Assembly: GCA_963700375.1 (NCBI GenBank) | Contig: CAVOXF010000003.1 | Location: 528,997 to 592,996, forward strand | Direction of reading: 5' to 3' | Length of the DNA: 64,000 bases | Source of the DNA: JAHEEL01 sp963700375 | Lineage (GTDB): Bacteria > Actinomycetota > Acidimicrobiia > Spongiisociales > UBA5794 | Shown: piece by piece, positions 44,228 to 52,475 of the stretch | How positions within the stretch are numbered: the stretch's first letter is position 1 | Layout: every line of letters starts with the position of its first letter | Translations under genes and position numbers: made by a program | The notes under the pieces: generated by a model | The model's input: only the letters and a program-made list of their open reading frames with translations | The model's database searches: none | What the model was told of the DNA's origin: nothing

Positions 44228-45372
44228 TCGGCTGCCTCCTTGACGCTAGGGATTCCAACGGCGACCCGACGGACGTCTCGTTCGCGAATCTCCGCCGCCT
44301 CCTTTGTTATGTCGATCCCGACCGGACACCAGGTGATGCAGCGGCCGCAGCCGACACACCCCATCTCACCGAACTGGTCCTGCCAGGAGGCCAGCTTGTG
44401 GGTGAGCCACTGCCGGTAGCGGGGGCCGGGAGATGAACGTACCGGGCCACCATTGACGTACGAGAACTCGAGCGTGAAGCACGAGTCCCACGTCCGGACG
44501 CGTTCGGCCTCGGAGCCATCGAGCGACAGATGATCCTCGACACTCGAGCAGAAGCACGTCGGGCACACCAGGGTGCAGTTGGTGCAAGAGAGACACCGCT
44601 TGGCGATCTCATCCCAGTACGGATTCTCGAGGTTGCCCTGGAGCACCTCCTTCAACCCGTCGGTGTCGAGGTGCCGTCCCATGTGCTCGGCAGCACGGAC
44701 CACCATCCGGCGGGCCTCGACCAACTCCTCATCGAGTGGGTCGCGTGACACGAGCGACAAAAGGACCTCAGATCCTTCCTCGCTTCCCGCCTCTGCGATG
44801 AAGTGGTGCGTGTTCCCATCGATGACTTCGGTCAGAGCAATGTCGAACCCGTCCGACACTCCGGGCCCGGTCCCCATCGAATCACAGAAACACGTCGGCG
44901 CCGGCTCCGTGCAGTTCACCGCGACGCTGAACGACCGGTTCCTGCGCCCCGCGTAGACGGGGTCGCCGACGGCCCCGTAGACCTTGTCCTGGACCTTGAG
45001 CGCCGCGACCTCGCAGGGTCGAGCGCCAAAGAAGGCGTACCGCGGCGGTTCCTCGGCTTCGGCGGTTTCGAAGCCTCCTTCGCTGCGGAGGCCTCTCCAG
45101 AAGACCGTTCCCGGCGGAGTGGTGAACCTCCTGAACGATTGGGGACCGACGACGTACCCGAAGAGGGCACCGTCCCCTCGCTCTTCAAGCCGATAGGTGC
45201 CGGCCTCCTGCCGGTCCGTGAGTCCAACGGGAAGGTCGTCGGTCGAGGTAATCGTGTCGTAGAGGATTGTCTGACCGCGAACGGTCGGTCCTACGACTTC
45301 GTAGCCCCGGTCGGCGAGCGCGTGAATGAGGGCATCGACACCCTCGCGGTCGATGACGAGTGTTTCTCTCAT
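44224..45372 (-). CDS. hydB: hydrogenase Fe-S (beta) subunit
   Basis: A 382-residue protein and first gene of the hydrogenase operon. It has two 4Fe-4S cluster motifs in the C-terminal third (CLSCTNCTLVCPTCFC and CVGCGRCITWCP) and additional cysteines in the middle (CEVAALK, CTEPAPTCFCDS). This is the sulfhydrogenase beta-subunit pattern. The start is ATG 45372; the frame is open 67 codons further up, but that region lacks family similarity. AGGA lies seven bases upstream of the ATG. Confidence 0.9.
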   Translation of the reverse strand: MRETLVIDREGVDALIHALADRGYEVVGPTVRGQTILYDTITSTDDLPVGLTDRQEAGTYRLEERGDGALFGYVVGPQSFRRFTTPPGTVFWRGLRSEGGFETAEAEEPPRYAFFGARPCEVAALKVQDKVYGAVGDPVYAGRRNRSFSVAVNCTEPAPTCFCDSMGTGPGVSDGFDIALTEVIDGNTHHFIAEAGSEEGSEVLLSLVSRDPLDEELVEARRMVVRAAEHMGRHLDTDGLKEVLQGNLENPYWDEIAKRCLSCTNCTLVCPTCFCSSVEDHLSLDGSEAERVRTWDSCFTLEFSYVNGGPVRSSPGPRYRQWLTHKLASWQDQFGEMGCVGCGRCITWCPVGIDITKEAAEIRERDVRRVAVGIPSVKEAAE

Positions 45373-45512
45373 CTCTCCATCCTGGGATGCTGTCCACCAC
45401 GGTAGGAAGCGGCTTGGACCGCTTCTAGGGCCGGAAGGCTCGGGCCGGGAGCCATTCGGCCCTTTCGCGATCTCGATCTGCGATACGACGCCTGCCCGAT
45501 AGCCTTCCCGGT

Positions 45513-46352
45513 GTGGACCCAGTACGACGCTTCGAACGACCCTCCCTTCGACGGCCGCGCGCAATCGTGGCATTCGAAGGTTGGAACGACGCTTGCGACG
45601 CTGCGTCGGGAGCCCTACGCCACATCCTCGACCGGTGGGGCATCAAGCGGCCGTTCGCGGTGATCGAATCCGAGGAGTTCTTCGACTTCCAGGAGCACCG
45701 CCCCGAGGTCACCGTGCTCGACGGCAGAATCGCGTCCATGCTGTGGCCCGAGACCCGCTTCTACGCCGTCGTCCGACCCGACCAGGATCACGATCTCGTG
45801 ATTGTCGTCGGTGACGAACCGACGTTCCGCTGGAAGACCTTCGCCCGGACCGTCACGGCGGTTCTGTCGGATTGCGGAGTCGAATCCGCCACAATGCTCG
45901 GCGCCTACATCGGATCGGTCACCCACTCAACACCGGTTCCGCTGTCGGGCGTCGCATCCGACCCGTCCTATCTCGAGGCCGGCGGACTGCCGCCGACCGA
46001 CTACAAAGGGCCCACCGGGATCGTCGCCGTGCTCGGCGAAGCGTGCAAGGAAGCCGGGATCCCGGCGACGAGTATCTGGGCCGCAACCCCCCACTACCTC
46101 GCTGCGAACGAGAATCCCATGGCGATGCGGGCGTTGCTGCGCAAGGCCGGCCAGATCGTCGGCTTCGCCGGGGACAGCGACGAACTGCGCGGCCTCGAAG
46201 CCGAGTTCATCCTCCAGGTGGACGAGGCGGTCGCCGAGTCGGACGATCTCGCGGAATACGTCCGGGAAATCGCGGAGAACGACCGGACCCTCGATCCGGG
46301 TCGGTCGGGCGAACTCTTCGACGAGATCGAGCGCTTCCTCAAAGACGTCTGA
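45513..46352 (+). CDS. PAC2 family protein
   Basis: A 279-residue protein of the PAC2 (proteasome assembly chaperone 2) family, common in actinobacteria. Visible landmarks are AIVAFEGWNDACDAAS near 17-32, LGAYIGSVTHSTPVPLSG near 129-146 and SIWAATPHYLAANENP near 187-202. The biochemical role in bacteria is not settled. GTG 45513 start. The stop codon lies in repeat copy D. Confidence 0.85.
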   Translation: MDPVRRFERPSLRRPRAIVAFEGWNDACDAASGALRHILDRWGIKRPFAVIESEEFFDFQEHRPEVTVLDGRIASMLWPETRFYAVVRPDQDHDLVIVVGDEPTFRWKTFARTVTAVLSDCGVESATMLGAYIGSVTHSTPVPLSGVASDPSYLEAGGLPPTDYKGPTGIVAVLGEACKEAGIPATSIWAATPHYLAANENPMAMRALLRKAGQIVGFAGDSDELRGLEAEFILQVDEAVAESDDLAEYVREIAENDRTLDPGRSGELFDEIERFLKDV

Positions 46353-46406
46353 CGCTGCGAACCCAGGGTTCTCTGCTTTCTATTTGGCGCCGACAGCCCA
46401 CGGAAT
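46350..46406 (-). repeat. dispersed intergenic repeat, copy D
   Basis: Reverse copy of the element at 9052, beginning at the stop codon of the PAC2 gene. Together with copy E it makes a head-to-head inverted pair separated by about 26 bases. Confidence 0.8.
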
Positions 46407-46432
46407 CGGGATCGTCGCCGCGTCAACCCATA

Positions 46433-46479
46433 CCGCGGGCTGTCGGCGCCAAATACGAGGTGGAGAACCCTGGGTTCGC
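46433..46479 (+). repeat. dispersed intergenic repeat, copy E
   Basis: Forward copy of the element, slightly shorter at its right end (GGGTTCGC). The D/E pair could fold into a long cruciform or RNA hairpin and lies between the convergent PAC2 and bS22 genes. Confidence 0.8.
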
Positions 46480-46497
46480 TGGTGAGGTGGACACGAA

Positions 46498-46524
46498 CGT
46501 CGCCCACGGAGACCGTGGGCGACG
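46498..46524. terminator. hairpin downstream of bS22
   Basis: A 12-bp stem, CGTCGCCCACGG pairing with CCGTGGGCGACG, with a 3-base loop. It lies 10 bases beyond the stop codon of the small ribosomal protein gene on the minus strand. No T-run. Confidence 0.6.
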
Positions 46525-46534
46525 AGAAGAGTCG

Positions 46535-46624
46535 CTACTTGTTCTTGTGCCGATTCGCCTTGATGCGCTTGCGATACTTGTGCTTGCTCATCTTCTTCCG
46601 ACGCTTCTTGATCAGCGAACCCAT
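46535..46624 (-). CDS. small ribosomal protein bS22 (AURKAIP1/COX24 domain)
   Basis: A 29-residue, extremely basic protein starting MGSLIKKRRKKMSKHKYRKR. It matches the tiny mycobacterial 30S protein bS22 and the AURKAIP1/COX24 domain of mitochondrial ribosomes. The length, start (ATG 46624) and charge are exactly as expected, and a hairpin follows. It is too short for most gene callers. Confidence 0.88.
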   Translation of the reverse strand: MGSLIKKRRKKMSKHKYRKRIKANRHKNK

Positions 46625-46779
46625 GCAGGAGACCTCATCTCAACGATTTCGGGGACCGGTTCCGGCGGCGGCGAGGCCGGGCCGGAGCCCATAAGACCTC
46701 CTCAGGATAGGCCTGTCGGCGTTCAGGCGTCACTTTGGAACCACTCTCCGACCAACCGGGCCTCCCCTAGAATCCCCGG

Positions 46780-47508
46780 ATGCGGCCCATCATCGGCGTT
46801 ACCTCCCAGCCGAAACGGACCCCGGGTTCCTCCGGCGACCTCGATTCGCACGTCATCGGCCATACCTACACCGACGCGGTGCTGCGCGGCGGTGGCCTCC
46901 CGGTCGTTCTTTCGCCGGTCCCGACGGCCGATGTGCCCGCCCTCCTCCTCCGCCTCGACGGCCTCGTTCTCACCGGGGGAGGAGACGTCGACCCCGGCCG
47001 ATACGGAGAAGCACCTCACGATTCCGTGAAGAACGTGAACGCGGCCCGGGATGAGTTCGAGATTGCGCTCGTCCGCGAAGCGCAGGTTCGCCGCCTCCCC
47101 GTTCTCGCGATCTGCCGCGGTCTCCAGGTCACGAATGTGGCCTTCGGCGGAACGCTGATCCAGGACATCCCCTCGGAGATCCGCTCGATCGACCACACCG
47201 TCATCGGGCACGCCGTGTACGACGGTCATCAGCCGGTCAACGTCGAAACCAATTCGCTGATATCCAAGGTCACGGGCGCCTCCGACCTGATGGTGAATTC
47301 AATCCATCACCAGGCGGTCAAGGACCTCGCGCCGGGTTTCCGGGCCGTCGCATGGGCGAACGACGGGGTCATCGAAGGTATACAGCACGAGGATGATGGA
47401 TGGCCGCTCTTCGCCGTCCAGTGGCACCCCGAGTACCTCAGCGACAACGCAGACGTAGCCTCGCATCGCCTGTTCGAAGGATTCATCGAGTCGATCCGCC
47501 TCCCATGA
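46780..47508 (+). CDS. peptidase C26 (gamma-glutamyl-GABA hydrolase-like)
   Basis: A 242-residue class I glutamine-amidotransferase-fold hydrolase. The nucleophile cysteine is in LAICRGLQ (about 110) and the His-Glu pair is in VQWHPEYL (about 212). TGGGDVDPGRYGE near 66-78 is typical of PuuD-like enzymes. It cleaves gamma-glutamyl amides; the natural substrate here is unknown. No putrescine genes are adjacent. Confidence 0.88.
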   Translation: MRPIIGVTSQPKRTPGSSGDLDSHVIGHTYTDAVLRGGGLPVVLSPVPTADVPALLLRLDGLVLTGGGDVDPGRYGEAPHDSVKNVNAARDEFEIALVREAQVRRLPVLAICRGLQVTNVAFGGTLIQDIPSEIRSIDHTVIGHAVYDGHQPVNVETNSLISKVTGASDLMVNSIHHQAVKDLAPGFRAVAWANDGVIEGIQHEDDGWPLFAVQWHPEYLSDNADVASHRLFEGFIESIRLP

Positions 47509-47521
47509 TCGAGCCGGCCTT

Positions 47522-48358
47522 CTAGACCAAGCCGTCCCAGTCGACGGGCAGGATCCGGACGACACCCGACCCATCGAGCACGTCGGCGAGGGCCGCGATC
47601 ACCGCGGCCCGCGTGTCCTCCTTGGCGAACGCCAACGCGGTCGGACCGGCACCCGACCAGGCGGCATGGAGCGCCCCCGCGCCGCGGGCGGCCGCGATCA
47701 TCGCCGCGGTGACCGGCGAGAGCGGACCTCGTGCCTCCTCGTGGAACTCGTCGCCCGCCGAAGACGCGAACGCCTCCGGATTCCCGGTCCGGAGACCTTC
47801 GACTAGGAGCACCGCCCTCCCGACGTTGCGGGCGGCCGCGGCAAGTGGTACCTGAGGCGGCACAACCTCGCGGGCCCGGCGTGTTGCGAGCCTTGTCTCG
47901 GGGATGCCGACGATCGGCACGAGGTCAGGATTCATCTCGAGGCGGTAGGGGCCGGCCGATCCGACCGCCATAAGACCGCCGTACACGGCCGCTGCGGCGT
48001 TGTCACCGTGACCTTCGATTTCGGCGACGAGCTCGTAGATCTCTTCGCGGACGGGCTCTCGGCCGACGGCCCGTTGGGCGGCTGCCGCGGCCGCCACCGT
48101 CACCGCCGACGAGGAACCGAGGCCCCGCCTTCGGGGTACGTCGTTGTTCACGACAAGCGCCATCGACCGGCCGACCGACGCCATCACGGCGCCGTACAAC
48201 ATGTCTGCGGTTGAGAGCTCGACCGGACCGTCGCCATCGTCCACGGTCATCCGTCCGGCGGGCGTCGCATCGACGACACACCGCAGGCCGAGCGCCAATC
48301 CGAGCACGTCGAAGCCCGGGCCAAGATTGGCCGACGATGCAGGAGCAGAGGCCCTCAT
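47522..48358 (-). CDS. thrB: homoserine kinase
   Basis: Phosphorylates homoserine for threonine synthesis. The 278-residue GHMP kinase has PASSANLGPGFDVLG (6-20) and the ATP loop PRRRGLGSSSAV near 75-86. It is slightly shorter than average but all GHMP motifs are present. No hom or thrC is adjacent; asd and lysC lie 37 kb away. It overlaps the upstream cation-efflux gene by 4 bases. Confidence 0.92.
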   Translation of the reverse strand: MRASAPASSANLGPGFDVLGLALGLRCVVDATPAGRMTVDDGDGPVELSTADMLYGAVMASVGRSMALVVNNDVPRRRGLGSSSAVTVAAAAAAQRAVGREPVREEIYELVAEIEGHGDNAAAAVYGGLMAVGSAGPYRLEMNPDLVPIVGIPETRLATRRAREVVPPQVPLAAAARNVGRAVLLVEGLRTGNPEAFASSAGDEFHEEARGPLSPVTAAMIAAARGAGALHAAWSGAGPTALAFAKEDTRAAVIAALADVLDGSGVVRILPVDWDGLV

Positions 48359-49266
48359 CGGTCCACCGGTTCGATGAAGATGCGGGTCGCCTCCGGCACG
48401 GCCTCGGAGATCCTCGCCTCGATCGCAACGATCGCCGACTCGATCCGGTCTCCGTCGAGGCCCTCGTCGAATTCGACATCCATGGTCACGAGGATCTCGT
48501 CCGGTGCGAGCTGCATCGTGAGGAGCCGGGCGACGGTGCGTGCCTCACCAACCGACAGGGCGGCGGCTCGAATCTTCGCCCGCTCTTCCCTCGTCGCCGA
48601 TTCACCGATGAGGAGGGACTTCATCTCGACGGCGAGCACCCACGCTACGGCGGCGAGTAGCAAGCCGATAAGCACCGACGCACTACCGTCCCAGACCGCG
48701 TTCTCGGTCAACCGTGCGATGGTCAGACCGACGGCGGCGATCGCCAGACCGACGATTGCTGCGCTGTCCTCGAAGAGGACGACCAACAGTGACGGGTCTT
48801 TCGACTCTGTGATGGTCTTGCGGAGGGTTCGGCCCGCACGCTGCTTGTTGAATTGCTTGAACGCCGGGCGGAAGGCGACGAAGCCCTCGAACAGCGCTGC
48901 GATACCGAGGACTGCCATGGAGAGCCAGAAGCCCTCCTCTCCGTGGCCGAGCGGATCCCGGATCTTCGCGATGCCTGAGATGATCGAGATGACCGACCCT
49001 CCGACGAAGAGGAACACCGCAACCATGAAGCTCCAGAAGTAGATCTCCTTGCCGCTCCCGTATGGGTGCTGCACGCTGGCGTCGAACCGCGAGGCGGCGT
49101 GCCCCCGCAGCAGGAACAGTTGATTGCCCGAATCGGCAAGGGAGTGGATTCCTTCCGAGAGCATCGCGCTGCTGCCCGAGATCGCCGCAGCAATGAACTT
49201 GGTGATCGCAATCCCGACATTCGCGACGAGAGCGAGGATGACGAGTCGCTTCGATTCCGATGCCAT
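48355..49266 (-). CDS. cation diffusion facilitator (metal efflux)
   Basis: A 303-residue membrane transporter. Six helices fill the first about 215 residues. SEGIHSLADSGNQ near 36-48 carries the helix-2 metal-binding His/Asp, and LFEDSAAIVG near 163-172 carries the helix-5 acids. A cytoplasmic ferredoxin-like domain follows. The SLC30A9-like branch is suggested by RPAFKQFNKQRAGRTL. Zn2+ or Mn2+ is likely. Confidence 0.88.
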   Translation of the reverse strand: MASESKRLVILALVANVGIAITKFIAAAISGSSAMLSEGIHSLADSGNQLFLLRGHAASRFDASVQHPYGSGKEIYFWSFMVAVFLFVGGSVISIISGIAKIRDPLGHGEEGFWLSMAVLGIAALFEGFVAFRPAFKQFNKQRAGRTLRKTITESKDPSLLVVLFEDSAAIVGLAIAAVGLTIARLTENAVWDGSASVLIGLLLAAVAWVLAVEMKSLLIGESATREERAKIRAAALSVGEARTVARLLTMQLAPDEILVTMDVEFDEGLDGDRIESAIVAIEARISEAVPEATRIFIEPVDR

Positions 49267-49325
49267 GGGAGGGGAGCGTAGTGTCGCATCCGCCCTCGAA
49301 CGCCTCCGGTCGGCGTCGGGTCTGC

Positions 49326-50567
49326 TCAGTCCCGTGTCATGATGTCGGACAGACCCTCACTGAACGTCGAACTCGAGCCCAGCAAGTCGGAGGCAGGCCC
49401 GACGGTCCTCTTTCCGAAGCGCTCACGAAGATCGTCCACGGCCGCGTCGAGTGCCTGGAGTTCCAACTCTCTCGGACTCCCGCCGACAAAGTCATCGTTG
49501 AACATCGGGAGTTCGAGTTGCAGCGGCGAAGCCGGCACCATGTGTGACATCGAGATGCCGAGGAGGCTGAGGCCGCGGTCGGGGAATTCGTCGAGCACCG
49601 CGATGGTGAGATCGAGGGCGGTCCGATACATCACGGCACTCGAGGCTGTCGCGGTTCGCATCGTGGTAGCCCTCGTGATCGACTGGAAGTCACGGAACCG
49701 GGCGCGGACGGTGAGCGTGCGCCCTGCCCGCCCACCACGCCGCAACCTTGCGCCCACGCGAGAGGCGAGCCTCGAAAGCACCGCACGGAGATACGCAGGG
49801 TCGCGATGATCTCCGCCGAACGCCCGCTGTGCACCAACCGAGGAGGACCGCCGCCCCACAACGACTCCCCTGGGGTCACGATTCCACGCCAGGGCACGCA
49901 GATGACGGGCGCGGTGCGGGCCGAGGTGTGCCGCCAGCAGGCTGGTTGGAGTCTCGGCCAACTCACCGATCTTGGTAATGCCGAGGTCGGCCAGCCGGTC
50001 GAGCGTGACCGGACCGACACCCCAGAGATACCCGACATTGAGGGGGTGGAGGAAGTCGATCTCGCTGCCGGGTGCCACGATCAGCGAACCGTCCGGCTTT
50101 GCGACCTGGCTCGCGACCTTCGCGAGGAACTTCGTCTGCGCGCCGCCGACCGACACCGGAAGGCCCGTCTCCGCCCGCACACTGCTGCGAATCGATTCTG
50201 CGATCTGCCCGGATGGACCGAAGAGATGGGTGGCTCCCCCGACGTCGATGAACGCCTCGTCGATCGAGATTGGCTCCACGAGCGGACTGAAGTCGCGGAA
50301 CACGTCGAAGACCCGGTCGCTGTATTCGACGTAGTCGCCGAATGCCCCGTCGACGACGATCAGCCCGGGGCAGAGCTTCTTTGCCTCTCCGATCCGCATT
50401 GCACCCCGCACGCCCATCGCTCGAGCCTCATACGTGGCCGACAGGACCACCCCACCGCCGACCGCTACCGGCTTTCCCACGAGGTCGGGTCGCGTGAGGA
50501 GAACCACCGATGCGTAGAAGGCATCGAGGTCCGCGTGGAGGATGGTGGCCTCGCCGGAAACTGGCAC
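49326..50567 (-). CDS. dinB: DNA polymerase IV
   Basis: Y-family translesion polymerase. The 413-residue protein has HADLDAFYASV near 11-21, the catalytic SIDEAFIDV near 101-109, the thumb HhH region and a little-finger domain. A QLELPMF near 353-359 may bind the sliding clamp. Start is GTG 50567, close to a palindrome shared with the divergent VOC gene. No standard actinobacterial LexA box was seen there. Confidence 0.93.
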   Translation of the reverse strand: MPVSGEATILHADLDAFYASVVLLTRPDLVGKPVAVGGGVVLSATYEARAMGVRGAMRIGEAKKLCPGLIVVDGAFGDYVEYSDRVFDVFRDFSPLVEPISIDEAFIDVGGATHLFGPSGQIAESIRSSVRAETGLPVSVGGAQTKFLAKVASQVAKPDGSLIVAPGSEIDFLHPLNVGYLWGVGPVTLDRLADLGITKIGELAETPTSLLAAHLGPHRARHLRALAWNRDPRGVVVGRRSSSVGAQRAFGGDHRDPAYLRAVLSRLASRVGARLRRGGRAGRTLTVRARFRDFQSITRATTMRTATASSAVMYRTALDLTIAVLDEFPDRGLSLLGISMSHMVPASPLQLELPMFNDDFVGGSPRELELQALDAAVDDLRERFGKRTVGPASDLLGSSSTFSEGLSDIMTRD

Positions 50568-50577
50568 GGCTCCATCG

Positions 50578-50595
50578 TGTCACACGCATGTGACA
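50578..50595. promoter_or_regulatory. palindrome in the dinB / VOC divergent promoter
   Basis: TGTCACA-CGCA-TGTGACA, a perfect 7-4-7 inverted repeat, lies within the 39 bases between the divergent starts. It abuts the probable -10 of the VOC gene (CAGAAT, 50594-50599). It is likely an operator for an unknown dimeric regulator. Confidence 0.55.
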
Positions 50596-50606
50596 GAATC
50601 GACACC

Positions 50607-51002
50607 ATGTCTCCACACTTTGACGCCATCGGAATCGTCGTCTCGAATATGACCGCCTCGGTCGCCTTCTACCGCCTCCTCGGCCTCTCGTTCCCCGAGG
50701 GCAGCGAAGCCGAAGGCCACGTCGAGGGGGTGCTGCCCGGAGGGGCGCGACTGATGCTCGACACCGAGGAGTTGGTCCGATCATTTGCTCCCGACTTCCG
50801 ACCGCCGTCCGGTGTAGGGAGGATCGGACTCGCCTTCCTCTGCGAAGACCCTTCCGAGGTCGATCGGGTGTACGCATCGGTGCTCGAAGCGGGACACGAC
50901 GGAGAGCGTGCTCCGTGGAACGCGTTCTGGGGCCAGCGATACGCAACGGTCCTCGACCCGGACGGCACCGGCGTCGACCTGTTCGCTCCGCTCGAGAGCT
51001 AG
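50607..51002 (+). CDS. VOC (glyoxalase-like) family protein
   Basis: A 131-residue VOC protein with two beta-alpha-beta repeats. FDAIGIVVSNMTASVAFYRLLG opens it and DPDGTGVDLFAPL closes it with the Gly-rich C-terminal metal-site strand. The CAGAAT hexamer seven bases before ATG 50607 suggests a leaderless transcript. Members include bleomycin-resistance-like and glyoxalase proteins; substrate unknown. Confidence 0.82.
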   Translation: MSPHFDAIGIVVSNMTASVAFYRLLGLSFPEGSEAEGHVEGVLPGGARLMLDTEELVRSFAPDFRPPSGVGRIGLAFLCEDPSEVDRVYASVLEAGHDGERAPWNAFWGQRYATVLDPDGTGVDLFAPLES

Positions 51003-51931
51003 ACCGAGACGAGTTCCTGGGTCGACGTGTCGTCGGAGATGCGTTCGTCGGTTGCCGGTGCCGTGGGAATCGCCCGCTGAGGGCGGCGGATGATCCAGAT
51101 CGCGGCCGCAATCAGTGCCGCAATACCGCCGATGATGAGAAATACGTTCAAGTTGCTCGCGACGAGGATCGCACTGCTCCGGCGCAGCGGCGATCGACCG
51201 CCGTCGGGATCGAGCGCCCAACCGCCGAAACGGAAGAGCACGGCGAACGAGAGGGCTGAGAACGCGATCCGGGTCGCGAGACCTCGCACCATCGGCCACC
51301 GCTCTTCCGAGATGGCCACCGCAAGCGAGCCGAACAGAGCGAGCATCGCGGCGGCCACCACCACACCGAGCGTCAGAACCGCATGAGCCTGCTCGGTCAC
51401 CACTCCCACCGATATGGCCTCTCCGATATCCAACGCCACCGGATCGAGGGTCTCCACCGTGGCTTCGACCGCCTCCACGGGTACGTCGACGCCTTGCGCT
51501 GCGAGTCCGGAGACCACTTCGGGAACGAGCGGGGCGAACGCCGAGGCCACATCGATCGACGTCTCGCTGCCGGGCGGCGCAACCAATGCCTCGACTACCT
51601 GATCGACAAGAGCCTCGACGGCTCCGCGCGCCTCGGGTCGGTCTCGGAGTTCTTCCAGAACCCGGTCGGCGTTGACCGAACTGACTCCATCGGTCGCCGC
51701 AAGGCCCTCTCCAACCCACTCCCAGACGCGGTCTGTCACCAGATCGGCGGACAGTGCAGCTTCGGTCGAGCGGGCAATCGTGTCCTGGTCGACGGTTACG
51801 GCCCTGCCCCACAGGCCCGCGAGGAGGAGCCACGTCGCGAGTCCGAAGACCCACAGCACCCACGGCAGCGTTGCGCGTCGCGTCGCCGGCCACCGGCCGG
51901 GGACACGGTTCGTTTCGATTGGTCGGTTCAT
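50999..51931 (-). CDS. hypothetical membrane protein with extracytoplasmic domain
   Basis: A 310-residue protein without a recognised family. One membrane helix (about 25-43) is followed by an extracytoplasmic region (about 45-170) rich in acidic residues. Three further helices follow (about 183-203, 218-236 and 262-282), then a charged tail. The start is ATG 51931; GTG 51955 is an alternative. It is convergent with the VOC gene (4-base overlap). Confidence 0.6.
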   Translation of the reverse strand: MNRPIETNRVPGRWPATRRATLPWVLWVFGLATWLLLAGLWGRAVTVDQDTIARSTEAALSADLVTDRVWEWVGEGLAATDGVSSVNADRVLEELRDRPEARGAVEALVDQVVEALVAPPGSETSIDVASAFAPLVPEVVSGLAAQGVDVPVEAVEATVETLDPVALDIGEAISVGVVTEQAHAVLTLGVVVAAAMLALFGSLAVAISEERWPMVRGLATRIAFSALSFAVLFRFGGWALDPDGGRSPLRRSSAILVASNLNVFLIIGGIAALIAAAIWIIRRPQRAIPTAPATDERISDDTSTQELVSV

Positions 51932-52005
51932 GACAACTACCCGAGGATCGAACACGGGGCCTGACGTCAGGGTATCGGCTATCTGGACTAGCCCAGCGCC
52001 CGTCG

Positions 52006-52248
52006 GTGGCTACCGTGCCGTCGGTGAACGACGTCGACATCGTTGAGATCCTCGACCTGAACCGACTCCTCGTCCTCATGGTGCTCGCCATGGGCCTGGC
52101 GATGGTCGTCGGCAACGGCTTCGCGATCTGGCAGAACCGCCTTGGCAAGAAGCCGAAGGGCGAGGAAGGCGAACTCCGAGGGCCACGCGCCTACTGGCTC
52201 CTCGGCGTCGGTCTCGTGATGACCATCTGGGGCCTGGTCTCCCTCTAG
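52006..52248 (+). CDS. small two-helix membrane protein
   Basis: An 80-residue protein with two hydrophobic helices (about 20-42 and 64-79) separated by a charged loop (NRLGKKPKGEEGELRGP). No family recognised. The start is GTG 52006; GTG at 52015 and at 52024 are in-frame alternatives. Confidence 0.6.
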   Translation: MATVPSVNDVDIVEILDLNRLLVLMVLAMGLAMVVGNGFAIWQNRLGKKPKGEEGELRGPRAYWLLGVGLVMTIWGLVSL

Positions 52249-52267
52249 GCCGCGTCGCCCTTTCCCC

Positions 52268-52320
52268 GTTCTCGTGCAACGACGGGAAGCGAGCTTCCAC
52301 TATTTGCGCAAGAACGGGAT
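52268..52320. repeat. imperfect inverted repeat before tRNA-Gly
   Basis: CCCGTTCTCGTGCA at the left pairs imperfectly with TGCGCAAGAACGGG at the right, with an inner hairpin around GGAAGCGAGCTTCC. It may terminate transcription from the small membrane protein gene. Confidence 0.45.
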
Positions 52321-52334
52321 GGGCCGGCGGTCGC

Positions 52335-52340
52335 TACAAT
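52335..52340 (+). promoter_or_regulatory. -10 box for tRNA-Gly
   Basis: TACAAT, 11 bases before the tRNA gene; identical to the element before tRNA-Pro. Confidence 0.6.
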
Positions 52341-52351
52341 TGCGGTCGCCC

Positions 52352-52425
52352 GCGGGTGTAGTTCAATGGCAGAACATCAGCTTCCCAAGCTGAATACGGG
52401 AGTTCGATTCTCCTCACCCGCTCCA
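52352..52425 (+). tRNA. tRNA-Gly (anticodon CCC), CCA encoded
   Basis: Acceptor GCGGGTG/CACCCGC, anticodon stem TCAGC/GCTGA with loop TTCCCAA (anticodon CCC), T arm GGGAG-TTCGATT-CTCCT. The discriminator is T at 52422 and the CCA end is present in the DNA at 52423-52425, unlike tRNA-Pro. Confidence 0.95.
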
Positions 52426-52475
52426 ATGTGCGATCGCACGGATCGGCCTGTCCGGTCCTCGCCACCCGCCCCGTC

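Noticed and set aside
45373..45512. FNR or NtrC-type site before the hydrogenase operon
   Set aside because: No TTGAT-N4-ATCAA or GG-N10-GC element was visible in the spacer.
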